The notes beneath the pieces were generated by a model. The model made no database searches, was not told the origin of the DNA, and saw nothing but the letters and a program-made list of their open reading frames with translations. Positions 7,739 to 16,155 of a DNA stretch of 64,000 nt are shown here, piece after piece. Every line of letters starts with the position of its first letter. Positions within the stretch are counted from its first letter, which is position 1. The DNA is from Paenibacillus puerhi. Lineage in GTDB: Bacteria > Bacillota > Bacilli > Paenibacillales > NBRC-103111. Location: assembly GCF_009846885.1 (NCBI RefSeq), contig NZ_WUWM01000001.1, positions 1 to 64,000 of the forward strand, given 5' to 3'. The translations under genes were made by a program, and so were the position numbers.

Positions 7739-8287
7739 ATGAAACATATTTATCTGCTTAGACATGGCAAGGCAGCCGGACAAGAACCGGAAGCCCCCTT
7801 AACCGCTCAAGGGCAGGAGGATGCTCTGCAATTGGTTGATTTTTTCATGAATAAACCTATTGATCTGATTTATTCAAGCCCATATCTTAGGGCGGTTGAA
7901 ACGATCTTGCCATTTGCCAAGGCAGCTAGCAAGAAAGTGGTGATGGATGATCGTCTGAGGGAGCGGGTACTAAGCACCGTACAGTTGGATGATTGGATGA
8001 GCAAGCTGGAGGCCACGTATGATGATTTAGAACTGAGTTTTGAAGGCGGAGAATCATCAAGTAAAGCGATGAGCCGGGGAATTGGATTCATTGAAGAAAT
8101 ATGGGCAAGACCTGAGGAGAGTAGTATTGTGGTGAGCCACGGGGCATTATTGTCGTTGATCATCAAGCATTATGTGCCGGAGTTCGGGTTTAACGAATGG
8201 AAGCGAATGGCCAATCCGGATATATTTCATATGAAAGCAGGGAAGGAAGAAATCGTTATCGATCATATTGGGCTGTCAAGGGAGTGA
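7739..8287 (+). CDS. Histidine phosphatase superfamily protein
   Basis: A 182-residue protein with the catalytic RHG motif at residues 8-10 (LLRHGKA), the SSPYLRAVET pocket motif and the second His in VVSHGALL. It resembles the phosphatase at 3568 in length and in its C-terminal WKRMANPDIFHM segment. AAGGAG precedes the ATG. Substrate unknown. It lies 30 bp behind the ATPase gene and is probably transcribed with it. Confidence 0.88.
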   Translation: MKHIYLLRHGKAAGQEPEAPLTAQGQEDALQLVDFFMNKPIDLIYSSPYLRAVETILPFAKAASKKVVMDDRLRERVLSTVQLDDWMSKLEATYDDLELSFEGGESSSKAMSRGIGFIEEIWARPEESSIVVSHGALLSLIIKHYVPEFGFNEWKRMANPDIFHMKAGKEEIVIDHIGLSRE

Positions 8288-8317
8288 AGGACGATAGACG
8301 CACAGGAGCTCGCTATT

Positions 8318-8908
8318 ATGGCATGTCAAACATCCAAATCCTATCTAAAACCAGGAATTTCGGAGAAAGAATTCGCTATTAAATGCGAAGAAATTATGTC
8401 GGCCTTAGGCGCGGAGGGGCTGTGGTACCCCATGCTCGTCAATTTTAATAAGAACACCATCTATTGCACGCGTGGGGATCACTTGCCTTCCGAACACGTA
8501 TATTTGTTGGAAACCGATATCGTATTAGTTGATTATAGCCCGATACTCCAGGGGAAGTGGGGGGATTACTCGGAAACGATCCTGATCGGACAAGACGCGG
8601 GATTTCATCGACTTATCCAGGATGCCAAGCAAATCTTCGAAGAGACATACGCTTTTTCTAAGCAGTCCGAAACCGTTGGGGATCTCTTTAGGTTTAGCAA
8701 TCAACTTATCCAATCCAAAGGCTATGAATTACTCGATCCGAACGGAAATATTGGACATTCCATCGAAGATGACGAGAATCAGGATAAGCGTATTTATATC
8801 AGTCCAGACCATGAACATGTCCGATTAGAGGGGAAGAAATGGGCGATTGAACCACACATCGGCAAAGGGGGATACGGGGCAAAGTTTGAGAAAGTAATAG
8901 CTTTATAA
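8318..8908 (+). CDS. M24 family metallopeptidase (aminopeptidase P-like domain only)
   Basis: A 196-residue protein equal to the catalytic 'pita-bread' domain without the N-terminal domain of Xaa-Pro peptidases. All five candidate metal ligands of the family are in the expected order: Asp72 (VLVDYSP), Asp83 (GDYSET), His147 (NIGHSI), Glu178 (AIEPH) and Glu191 (KFEKV). AGGAG lies nine bases before the ATG at 8318. The same frame is open upstream for ten codons (TIDAQELAI) back to the stop of the phosphatase gene, so a slightly longer form from a non-NTG codon cannot be excluded. Likely a cytosolic peptidase of unknown specificity. Confidence 0.8.
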   Translation: MACQTSKSYLKPGISEKEFAIKCEEIMSALGAEGLWYPMLVNFNKNTIYCTRGDHLPSEHVYLLETDIVLVDYSPILQGKWGDYSETILIGQDAGFHRLIQDAKQIFEETYAFSKQSETVGDLFRFSNQLIQSKGYELLDPNGNIGHSIEDDENQDKRIYISPDHEHVRLEGKKWAIEPHIGKGGYGAKFEKVIAL

Positions 8909-8937
8909 CATGTTGTGAGACAGGAGCTGATCTGGCA

Positions 8938-9320
8938 ATGATCTACGTAGTTAGACATGGACAAACCGATCTGAATAAAGAAGGAAGAATTCAAGGAAGA
9001 CAAGGCTTGCCATTGAATGATCATGGCTTTAAACAAGCTGAATCGTTAAGGGATATCCTCGGAAATCAAACCTTTCATTATGTCGGTATAAAGGCGTGGA
9101 AAATGCTGGACATTTCGTCGAAAGAGTATTCGGCTTTATGAGAGAACTTGAAAGCGAGCATGGCTCCTCTCATGAAGTCAACATTTTATTATCTGGACAT
9201 CGCTGTACAACGGGTTGTATCGGTGCTTTTTTTAGAGGGATCCCGGAGAATGGAAATATATTGAGGTTCTCTTCGAACAACGGAGAGTATAACGTCTATC
9301 AGTTCTCGTCCTGGTTATGA
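8938..9320 (+). pseudogene. Broken histidine phosphatase (third copy)
   Basis: The first frame (8938) gives a good phosphatase N-terminus (VVRHGQTDLNKEGRIQGRQG) but runs into an unrelated frame near 9090 and stops. The C-terminal half continues in a second frame from about 9096, with the second catalytic motif LLSGHRCTTG and the end of the domain. The region between, which should carry about 60 residues including the SSPLxRAxQT motif, is missing. The gene thus has a deletion combined with a frameshift and is very unlikely to work. Confidence 0.8.
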
Positions 9321-9364
9321 ATGATCGGAAACCAACCCTTACTGACGAAAGGAAGACAATCTCT

Positions 9365-9469
9365 ATGAAGCTGCAGCAGTTAGTTAACGAGAAACCAACA
9401 AAATTGTGGAATCAAAGAATGATCGAATACGGAGACGACCTTTTTACAGAAAAATGGAGAGAATGGTAA
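9365..9469 (+). CDS. Possible 34-residue small protein
   Basis: ATG at 9365 preceded by AAAGGAAG; it encodes 34 charged, partly aromatic residues (MKLQQLVNEKPTKLW at the start) and ends eight bases before the next gene's ATG. No family recognised. The spacing and ribosome site make a translated small ORF plausible, but it could equally be the N-terminal stub of a lost gene. Confidence 0.35.
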   Translation: MKLQQLVNEKPTKLWNQRMIEYGDDLFTEKWREW

Positions 9470-9477
9470 GGGAAGCG

Positions 9478-9909
9478 ATGAAAAGAAGGACTTTGATCCT
9501 AGCGATGGCATGTCTATCCCTGGTCTATTATATTCTCTGTATACATGAAAAGGCAGCTGTCGAGCGTACGATTCATGGCTTTTATGACGGATTTATCCGT
9601 AAAGATTTTACAGAATCCTATACCTATTTTGATATGAAATTCAGAAGTGATATCTCCGAGGACTTGAAGATGAGCTTGATCGCACAGCAACTCATCAATG
9701 ATCGTCACTGGTATGGGGACATTCAAGGCTTCCATATTTGGCCGATGCTATGGGGAGGTCGAGGAACGAAAGTCGTTTATGTGAAGGTTACGTATCTACA
9801 TTCCTTGGAAAAAGGGGATAAGACGGATAAACTCACGATCCAGAAGATACATGGGGAATGGGTAATCACGCAATACGCCTCCGGCTCCCCTTGGCCAAAC
9901 CTGCCATAG
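9478..9909 (+). CDS. Membrane-anchored protein of unknown function (NTF2-like pattern)
   Basis: Start set at the ATG at 9478, with AAGGGAAG just upstream; 143 residues. Residues 5-22 are a signal anchor (LILAMACLSLVYYILCI). The outer part begins VERTIHGFYDGFIRKDFTESYTYF, a pattern like the first helices of NTF2-like domains, followed by beta-strand-rich sequence. It is followed after 38 bp by a gene with the same topology. Function unknown; the NTF2-like suggestion is an inference from pattern. Confidence 0.6.
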   Translation: MKRRTLILAMACLSLVYYILCIHEKAAVERTIHGFYDGFIRKDFTESYTYFDMKFRSDISEDLKMSLIAQQLINDRHWYGDIQGFHIWPMLWGGRGTKVVYVKVTYLHSLEKGDKTDKLTIQKIHGEWVITQYASGSPWPNLP

Positions 9910-9947
9910 GGCTTTCTTGCGCCCACTGAAGAACCGAGGAGGGTAAT

Positions 9948-10421
9948 ATGGTAAGAAAATTAGACATGAGAATAGGCATCCCTATCATCGTGGTTGTCCT
10001 GTATGTAGGCTTCATTTTTATGCTGGACCCTCTTCGTGTAACAGGCTGGCTGGTCATCCCGCTTAATAACCATTATGGAAAACAGTTTCTCTCGAATATG
10101 ATTGAAGGTCATTTCCAAGCTGCGTCCTCCGCTTTGTCGCGTGACGATGCGGATAAGGGGAAGTGGACCCGGGAGATAGAGGGGTTTAAAGAACGAGGAT
10201 TTTATGCGGTAAGCTACACAGGTCTCAAAATACCCCATGACAGAGAGCGTATGGATGGACATGCGGCTGTTACTTTTATGGTAAACGGTCAGCAAGAGAC
10301 CTATCCCACCGTTCTTACTTTTTCGTTAGATGGCATGAATCAGGCCTGTATTCAATCTTCATCTGACTCCACTTTTGTAAAGGAATGGAACCGTATAAAT
10401 TGCTACTTCGATGGAGGGTAG
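9948..10421 (+). CDS. Membrane-anchored protein of unknown function
   Basis: A 157-residue protein with an N-terminal span (IPIIVVVLYVGFIFML) and a beta-rich extracytoplasmic part. Its layout matches the preceding gene (anchor, helix pair FLSNMIEGHFQAASSAL, then strands), so the pair may descend from one ancestor, though overall identity by eye is low. GAGGAGGG precedes the ATG. No family recognised. Confidence 0.6.
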   Translation: MVRKLDMRIGIPIIVVVLYVGFIFMLDPLRVTGWLVIPLNNHYGKQFLSNMIEGHFQAASSALSRDDADKGKWTREIEGFKERGFYAVSYTGLKIPHDRERMDGHAAVTFMVNGQQETYPTVLTFSLDGMNQACIQSSSDSTFVKEWNRINCYFDGG

Positions 10422-10437
10422 CTGTTTACTTTCATGA

Positions 10438-10872
10438 ATGGAAGAGGAGATGAGCCAGATGTCTAATGCACAAGTAGCTGAGTTTATGAAAAACCTCGAA
10501 CATCCGTTAAAAAAGGAGATCGAGGAGGTTCGCACAATCATACTAAGCGTCAATGAGCATATAACAGAGCATATCAAGTGGAATGCCCCAAGCTTCTGTA
10601 TCCATCATGAAGATCGGGTGACCTTCAATCTCCAGGGGAAAGGTTTTTTCCGCCTTGTGTTTCATTGTGGCGCCAAGGTAAAGAAGCACGCAGAGCTAAG
10701 GCCGCATTTCGAGGAATATACCGAGTTATTAGACTGGGCCTCAGGAGACAGAGCCATTGTAAAATTAACCAGTAGTAGCGATGTGGATTCTAAGAGAGAG
10801 AAGCTGGCGGAGGTTGTCGCCCTGTGGATGGAAGTAACGAGTAAAAAGGAGGCTCATACCTATGAACAATAA
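10438..10872 (+). CDS. DUF1801 (YdhG-like) domain protein
   Basis: A 144-residue cytosolic protein matching the DUF1801 pattern: a helical start (MKNLEHPLKKEIEEVRTIIL), ITEHIKWNAPSFCI with the conserved KW-x-x-P-x-F core, a beta-strand FRLVFHCGAKV, and RAIVKLTSS near the end. Relatives are linked to iron-sulfur or iron-chaperone (frataxin-like) roles in B. subtilis, but that is not established for this branch. It overlaps the next gene by 11 bp, showing translational coupling. Confidence 0.8.
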   Translation: MEEEMSQMSNAQVAEFMKNLEHPLKKEIEEVRTIILSVNEHITEHIKWNAPSFCIHHEDRVTFNLQGKGFFRLVFHCGAKVKKHAELRPHFEEYTELLDWASGDRAIVKLTSSSDVDSKREKLAEVVALWMEVTSKKEAHTYEQ

Positions 10873-11284
10873 TCCGATAGATAATCGAGAAGGTACTAGT
10901 TTTATCGAGGGGATCGAGTACACGGAAATTCCAGTTGCTGACTTGGAAAAAGGCATCGACTGGTATTGCAATAAGCTTGGAGCTAAATTAGGATACCGGA
11001 ACGAGGATTTAGCATACGTTGATTTCTCAATGGGGCCTAGCTTATTTTTAGTCAAGACAAGTGACCTTACTAGCTCCACTTTCCTGGTTAACGGGGAAGA
11101 TCACTATACAATTGGATTTCGAGTGACTCTAATAGAAGAGTTTCGTAATTACTTATTGACTCTCGGCACTCAAGTAAGCGTTATCAAGGATGAGGGAGCT
11201 ATTGGTAAATTTTTCACCTTCTATGATCCGTTCGGCAATATGTTCGATGTTCATCAGCCCGCTAAACGAATGAATAAGGAGTGA
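10862..11284 (+). CDS. VOC (glyoxalase/bleomycin-resistance fold) protein
   Basis: A 140-residue protein of the vicinal oxygen chelate superfamily with the two beta-alpha-beta-beta-beta modules visible: YTEIPVADLEKGIDWYCNKLG at residues ~20-40 and the C-terminal FTFYDPFGNMFDVHQ. Metal ligands cannot be assigned with certainty. AAAGGAGG lies before the ATG, inside the end of the DUF1801 gene. The next gene starts within five bases of its stop. Substrate unknown. Confidence 0.82.
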   Translation: MNNNPIDNREGTSFIEGIEYTEIPVADLEKGIDWYCNKLGAKLGYRNEDLAYVDFSMGPSLFLVKTSDLTSSTFLVNGEDHYTIGFRVTLIEEFRNYLLTLGTQVSVIKDEGAIGKFFTFYDPFGNMFDVHQPAKRMNKE

Positions 11285-11289
11285 ATGCT

Positions 11290-11733
11290 ATGAGTAAAGA
11301 GATCACGATTCAAGACTTCATTGAAGCCCGAATCGAAAAAAGAAAGAGCATTCCACTTATTGGCCTTCGGGGCAGTAGTCCAGAGGAAGACAACAAATTA
11401 TTCCGTGAGCTGTCGGCAAGAAAAAATGAAATACAAGCTCGAAAGAATGGGCACGAGTATCTCGTAGTAGGCTGTGACCGAATAGTTGTGGGAGTAGAGG
11501 TGACAGAGGATTCCTTTATCCCGGAGGGAATGGTTTCTTTTATCATACCTGCCGATGATTATGTCGTTTTAAGGTTCGAAGAACGGTATATCGGGGAGTT
11601 CTGGAATGCCATATGCAAAGAAGAGAATCTGATTGCATACGGCATAGACCTTGGAAAGCCAAGATATGAGATATTTACCGATCTGCTTCAGCCTCGAGGA
11701 ATTACGGAGTGGTATTTCTCTCACAATAAATAA
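11290..11733 (+). CDS. Effector-binding (GyrI-like) domain protein
   Basis: A soluble protein of 147 residues. The pattern (LVVGCDRIVVGVEV, GMVSFIIPADDYVVLRFE, then IAYGIDLGKPRYEIFTD) fits a stand-alone effector-binding domain as in AraC_E_bind/GyrI-like proteins, which bind hydrophobic ligands. The ATG at 11290 is chosen over the GTG at 11281 because AAGGAG at 11276-11281 is then eight bases upstream. It ends the DUF1801-VOC-GyrI-like trio, which reads as one operon closed by a terminator. Confidence 0.65.
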   Translation: MSKEITIQDFIEARIEKRKSIPLIGLRGSSPEEDNKLFRELSARKNEIQARKNGHEYLVVGCDRIVVGVEVTEDSFIPEGMVSFIIPADDYVVLRFEERYIGEFWNAICKEENLIAYGIDLGKPRYEIFTDLLQPRGITEWYFSHNK

Positions 11734-11745
11734 ATAGTCAATCCA

Positions 11746-11776
11746 GCGCCCTGATTTTTGTTGACGGGCGTTTTTG
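11746..11776 (+). terminator. Rho-independent terminator after the GyrI-like gene
   Basis: CGCCC (11747-11751) pairs with GGGCG (11766-11770), with a possible flanking G-U pair, and is followed by TTTTT. Confidence 0.7.
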
Positions 11777-11871
11777 TCGTTTTCCTCCAGTAAAGTGCTA
11801 TCCCGCTATCGTGTTTCAGTTTTTGGCAAAATGGATACACTATACAGCGGAATGAATCGGGAGGGATCTCC

Positions 11872-13413
11872 GTGGCTTTTTTCTTCAAGGTCCCCAATCA
11901 GGGGCAGGTAAACGACTCGGAAAAACAAGAGGAGAACATGCCGCTTTCCTCAGATAGGGAGCATAATGTTCAATTCGTGAGAGAATCGTTAGGGAATAGC
12001 ACAGACCTGGTCATAAGGGAAATTGGGATGGGAACCCGTTCCGGGCAGCGTGCCTCCATCCTGTATGTAGACGGCTTAACGGATACGACGATGGTACAGG
12101 ATTTTATTGTGAGGGCGCTCACATCCGATGCTCTGAATAGCAGTAAGCAAGATGATTCCACTGATACCGATAGCGATGTATTCACGATTGTCAAAGAACG
12201 CGCGGTTTCGATCGCGATGATTGATGAGATCGGCAGCTTTAACGAGTTATTCTCCTCTGTTCTAAGCGGAGATACGGTCATCTTATTGGAGCATTGTGAC
12301 CGGGGTCTCAAAGCCGGCACCGCGGGATGGGAAGACCGGGGGGTTCAGCCTCCTGAAGACCAGACCGTGGTACGGGGGCCGCGGGATGCTTTTACCGAGA
12401 ATCTGAGGACGAACACGGCGCTTATCCGGCGAAAGGTTAAAAATCCGAAGCTGTGGGTCCGAACAAAGCCGGTCGGAACCGTATCGCAAACGAACGTGGC
12501 TGTCATGTACATCCAAGGGATCGCCAATGAGCAGGTGCTTGAGGAGGTATACCGCAGACTGGACGGGATCGAGGTCCCCGGTATTCTGGAAAGCGGTACG
12601 ATCGAGGAGCTTATCGAGGACAGAACCTATACGCCGTTTCCGACGATGTATAATACGGAGCGGCCAGACGTGATAGCGGCGGGGCTAATGGAAGGGCGCA
12701 TCGCGATACTGGTCGATGGAACCCCGTTCGTTTTGTTGGTTCCGGCACTATTCATTCAATATTTCCAGACGGCCGAGGATTACTACCAGCGCTCTGACTT
12801 TGGTTTGCTGCGAGTGCTGCGTGTGTTAGCTTTCTTTATCGCACTGCTCGGGCCCTCTCTGTATATCGCGGTTACCACCTTTCACCAAGAGATGCTCCCG
12901 ACGCCGCTGATGATCAGCATTGCCGCAGGACGGGAGGGGATTCCATTCCCTGCGTTTATTGAAGCTCTGCTTATGGAGACGATCTTCGAGATTTTGCGTG
13001 AGGCGGGAATTCGTATGCCCCGAGCGATCGGGCAGGCGGTTTCGATTGTTGGCGCACTTGTAATAGGCCAAGCGGCGGTGGAGGCCGGATTGGTATCGCC
13101 TAGCATGGTAATTGTCGTCGCGCTTACAGCCATTTCCTCTTTCGTACTGCCAGCCTATAACATAGGCATCGCGGTCAGATTACTGAGGTTTCCCCTCATG
13201 GGACTTGCGGCGGCGGTAGGCTTATACGGGATATTTATCGGGATCGCGCTGATGCTTGTTCACTTGTGCAGCCTGAGATCCTTCGGCGTACCTTACATGG
13301 CGCCGTTCGCTCCTTTTAATATGAAGGACCAGAAAGACAGTCTTATACGGCTGCCCCAAATCGGCCTCTCCTTGCGCTCAAACTCAATCACGCCCAAGCA
13401 GAAGAAGCCTTGA
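11872..13413 (+). CDS. gerKA: Spore germination receptor A subunit (GerKA/GerAA family)
   Basis: A 513-residue inner-spore-membrane subunit of a nutrient germinant receptor. The soluble N-terminal half (about residues 1-310) includes DLVIREIGMG and the YVDGLTDTTMVQDFI segment. The C-terminal half carries about five membrane helices with the family landmarks LRVLRVLAFFIALLGPSLYI and GRVGIPFPA-like GREGIPFPAFIEALLME. The start is GTG 11872 behind GGGAGGG. First gene of a four-gene operon; expression is expected in the forespore under sigma G, but I could not identify a convincing promoter. The K designation follows common usage for single A-C-B operons, not a phylogeny. Confidence 0.9.
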   Translation: MAFFFKVPNQGQVNDSEKQEENMPLSSDREHNVQFVRESLGNSTDLVIREIGMGTRSGQRASILYVDGLTDTTMVQDFIVRALTSDALNSSKQDDSTDTDSDVFTIVKERAVSIAMIDEIGSFNELFSSVLSGDTVILLEHCDRGLKAGTAGWEDRGVQPPEDQTVVRGPRDAFTENLRTNTALIRRKVKNPKLWVRTKPVGTVSQTNVAVMYIQGIANEQVLEEVYRRLDGIEVPGILESGTIEELIEDRTYTPFPTMYNTERPDVIAAGLMEGRIAILVDGTPFVLLVPALFIQYFQTAEDYYQRSDFGLLRVLRVLAFFIALLGPSLYIAVTTFHQEMLPTPLMISIAAGREGIPFPAFIEALLMETIFEILREAGIRMPRAIGQAVSIVGALVIGQAAVEAGLVSPSMVIVVALTAISSFVLPAYNIGIAVRLLRFPLMGLAAAVGLYGIFIGIALMLVHLCSLRSFGVPYMAPFAPFNMKDQKDSLIRLPQIGLSLRSNSITPKQKKP

Positions 13414-13429
13414 TCGGAGAAGGAGAATA

Positions 13430-14626
13430 ATGGATCGATTGCTACGCATGGCTTTATTGCTTTCGATGATGCTGATGCTGAGCGGCTGCTGGAACCGGCG
13501 GGAAATCAATGATCTCGTCATTGCGGTCGGGATGGGGATTGATAAAGTACCAGAAGGCTATCATGTATCTATACAGGTGGTTGATCCGGGTGAGGTTTCG
13601 GCTAAGAAGGGAAGCGGACGCGCGCCGGTCGCTCTCTATAAAGGGACAGGCAAGACGGTGTTCGATGCGATCAGAAGTATGACAAGCACCTCGGCCAGAA
13701 AAATCCACTTCTCGCACTTGAGAATTTTCGTTATCGGTGAAGAAACGGCCAGAACAGAGGGCATCGGCAGCCTAATCGAATATGTTTTCCGAGACCATGA
13801 ATTTCGTGAGGATTACTATATTACCATTGCCAGGAAAATCAAGGCGGAGGAGATCCTTAAAGGCTTAACGGCTATCGAGAAAATTCCCGCCAATAAATTG
13901 TTTACTTCGCTGGAAATGTCCAGTAAAACCTGGGCGGCGACGGGCACCATGAAAATAGACGAGCTGATCTCTGACCTGATGTCGGAAGGAAAGTCCTCGC
14001 TTGTGACCGGGATACATTACACCGGAGATATAAGCAAAGCCGGAAAGAAGGAAAATGTCGAGGTGACGGAAGGATACGCCCGATTGAAGTATGGGGGAAT
14101 GGCCGTTTTCCGCAAGGATAAGCTTGTTGGATGGCTTGATGAAGAAGAAAGCAAAGGCTATAACTACGTGCACGGTAAAGTGATAAATACGGTGGGAGTG
14201 GTGAACTGCCCCAAGGAAAAGGGCAATGTCTCCATAGAGATCAAAAATCTTATCAGCAACATCCAAGTAAACTGGCGAGATCATACTCCGGCGCTGGAAA
14301 TCCGTTTGACTACGGAAGGGAGCGTGGGGGAGGTTCAATGCGGCCTCGACCCGACGGACCCGGCAGTGTTACGCGAGCTGGAGAAGCTTTCGGCCAAGAA
14401 GCTAGAAGGATTCATCCGAAAGGCGCTTGGCAAAGGTTATTCACTTGAAGCCGACTTTATCGGACTCGGGGCAGCTATCCATCGATCGGATGCCAAAGCT
14501 TGGGCTAAGCTGAAGGAGGATTGGAATAAACAGATGTCCTCCTACCCGGTGACGGTAAAAGTCAGTGTCAAATTACGGGCAACGGGCAAAACAACCGAGG
14601 CGTTCCTTAAGAAAATGAAGGAGTGA
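13430..14626 (+). CDS. gerKC: Spore germination lipoprotein C subunit (Ger(x)C family)
   Basis: A 398-residue lipoprotein. The signal peptide ends in a lipobox (LMLSGC, Cys near residue 21), giving diacylglyceryl anchoring on the outer face of the inner spore membrane. The mature N-terminus WNRREINDLVIAVGMGID is the hallmark of the Ger(x)C family, and the C-terminal domain (ALGKGYSLEADFIGLG) is conserved too. AAGGAG precedes the ATG, 17 bp behind gerKA. It completes the receptor together with the A and B subunits. Confidence 0.93.
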   Translation: MDRLLRMALLLSMMLMLSGCWNRREINDLVIAVGMGIDKVPEGYHVSIQVVDPGEVSAKKGSGRAPVALYKGTGKTVFDAIRSMTSTSARKIHFSHLRIFVIGEETARTEGIGSLIEYVFRDHEFREDYYITIARKIKAEEILKGLTAIEKIPANKLFTSLEMSSKTWAATGTMKIDELISDLMSEGKSSLVTGIHYTGDISKAGKKENVEVTEGYARLKYGGMAVFRKDKLVGWLDEEESKGYNYVHGKVINTVGVVNCPKEKGNVSIEIKNLISNIQVNWRDHTPALEIRLTTEGSVGEVQCGLDPTDPAVLRELEKLSAKKLEGFIRKALGKGYSLEADFIGLGAAIHRSDAKAWAKLKEDWNKQMSSYPVTVKVSVKLRATGKTTEAFLKKMKE

Positions 14627-14636
14627 TACTTGAGTA

Positions 14637-14870
14637 ATGGTCATCAAGGCGCTTGGAGTATTCATCGCAGCTATCCTTCTATTTTGGTTCGATGGCCGCG
14701 CTCTGTGGAAACAGCAATTGCGCAAGGATGCCATCGTGTCTGCGATGATTCTGTTCACAGCGGTTGTGGTCAGTCTGGTCCGGATCATGAAATGGGGAAC
14801 GCCCACCCCTCTATATGTGGTAAGCTGGTTCTTCAAACCGCTAAGCGATTTGATTCGAATGCTTCAATAA
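14637..14870 (+). CDS. Two-membrane-span small subunit of the germinant receptor (GerXD-like)
   Basis: A 77-residue protein with two hydrophobic helices (VFIAAILLFWF, about 7-18, and IVSAMILFTAVVVSLVRIM, about 33-51) and a hydrophobic C-terminal segment. Small two-span 'D' proteins encoded within or beside germinant-receptor operons are known modulators of germination in Bacillus. The size, topology and position between the C and B genes support this call; sequence alone would not. The ATG at 14637 has AAGGAG about 13 bases upstream, slightly far. Confidence 0.7.
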   Translation: MVIKALGVFIAAILLFWFDGRALWKQQLRKDAIVSAMILFTAVVVSLVRIMKWGTPTPLYVVSWFFKPLSDLIRMLQ

Positions 14871-14901
14871 CATATGTTGACCTAGAGGAAGGAAGCAGAT
14901 C

Positions 14902-16011
14902 ATGCAGCAACCGGTACAAATCGGCATTCGACAATTTCAAATAGTAGTCATCCTGTTTACCATCGGGACTACCATCTTGATTACACCAGCCGGGCTGGCC
15001 AGTGAGGCCAAGCAGGATGCATGGATGGCGCCGCTCTTTGCCATGGTGCCTGGACTGCTCCTGGTACTTCTTTATAGCAGGATCGGCCGCGGTGACCAGG
15101 GAATGACATTGGTCAGGCTGTGCGAAGCCCTGCTCGGCACATGGCTCGGGAAGGCGTGGTCGATTTTTTTTATCTTCTTTTCTTTCCTGGCATCGGCGAT
15201 GGTGATGTTCGATGTGGGCAGGTTTATTACTTCGATCATTATGCCGGAAACACCCTTAGCATTTATTAACGCGCTGTTTGTTTTCTTGTTGATTTACGCA
15301 ACGGGAGTCGGCTTCGATGCTTTGGCGCGGATGCTGGAATTGTTTTTTCCGTGGTTCGTGCTTCTTTTTTTGCTGATGGTCATCATCTTATCGCCGCAGA
15401 TCGATTTTCGGAATGCGCAACCTGTGCTTGAAGCAGCGCCGAACAAGCTCCTGTCTGCGACTCTTTCGGTATTAAGCATAACCTTCATGCCTCTCGTTGT
15501 TTTTCTGATGGTCTATCCGAGTCGCTTAAAAGATCCTGAATCCGCCAAACATGCCTTTTTTACAGCCGCTTTGATCGGAAATGCCCTATCCTCCGTCATT
15601 ATAGCCTTGACAATTTTCGTACTTGGCGCAAACCTGACGTCACTCCAGGAATATCCGGTGTATCATTTGGCCAAGAAGATCAGTATAGGGAATTTCATTG
15701 AGCGGATCGAAGCGGTCGTAGCCGGTCTGTGGCTGATCACCAGTTTTGCCAAAATGTCTCTTTATTTTTATGCGGCGCTTTCGGGTTTTGTGGATGTCGC
15801 CAAACTGAAAAGCCAGCGTTCGGTGTTAGTGCCGATGGGGGTTTTGCTGCTTGTCGTTTCGGTCGATATTTTTCCGGACTCGGCGTTCGAAAAAAAATTC
15901 AATGCTACCGATTGGATCGCCTTCGTATTATGTGTCGGGGTTATTCTGCCGCTAATCCTTGTGGCGACCAAGTATTGGAGGGGACGTTACGGAAAGCAAT
16001 CTGCCAAGTAA
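14902..16011 (+). CDS. gerKB: Spore germination receptor B subunit (GerKB, amino-acid-permease fold)
   Basis: A 369-residue protein with about ten membrane helices of the APC-superfamily spore permease family. It starts IGIRQFQIVVILFTIGTTILI, as GerAB homologues do, and carries the G-rich break GLASEAKQDAW typical of helix 1-2. This subunit is the probable germinant-binding component. GAGGAAGGAAG lies before the ATG. It closes the operon; a hairpin with T residues follows at 16039. Confidence 0.92.
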   Translation: MQQPVQIGIRQFQIVVILFTIGTTILITPAGLASEAKQDAWMAPLFAMVPGLLLVLLYSRIGRGDQGMTLVRLCEALLGTWLGKAWSIFFIFFSFLASAMVMFDVGRFITSIIMPETPLAFINALFVFLLIYATGVGFDALARMLELFFPWFVLLFLLMVIILSPQIDFRNAQPVLEAAPNKLLSATLSVLSITFMPLVVFLMVYPSRLKDPESAKHAFFTAALIGNALSSVIIALTIFVLGANLTSLQEYPVYHLAKKISIGNFIERIEAVVAGLWLITSFAKMSLYFYAALSGFVDVAKLKSQRSVLVPMGVLLLVVSVDIFPDSAFEKKFNATDWIAFVLCVGVILPLILVATKYWRGRYGKQSAK

Positions 16012-16038
16012 TCGGATTGACCGATTATAGGTAATGAA

Positions 16039-16066
16039 AGCCACAGCGAAGGCTGCTGGCTGTTTT
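16039..16066 (+). terminator. Probable terminator of the germination operon
   Basis: AGCCACAGC pairs with GCTGCTGGCT (one bulged C) around a GAAG loop and is followed by GTTTTCG. Confidence 0.55.
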
Positions 16067-16155
16067 CGCGTTCGGCTTTTGCGAAGCCGCCCTGTGCGCA
16101 TTTACACACCAAGGAATCTGCTGTAATCTAACTGTACAGGGAGGCATATGAACAC

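Noticed and set aside
9365..9469. 34-codon ORF as the antitoxin of a toxin-antitoxin pair
   Set aside because: The next gene has a signal anchor and a beta-rich outer domain, unlike any known toxin; nothing supports the idea beyond size.
11800..11860. Sigma-G promoter for the germination operon
   Set aside because: GATACACTATAC resembles the -10 element only loosely and no matching -35 is placed correctly.
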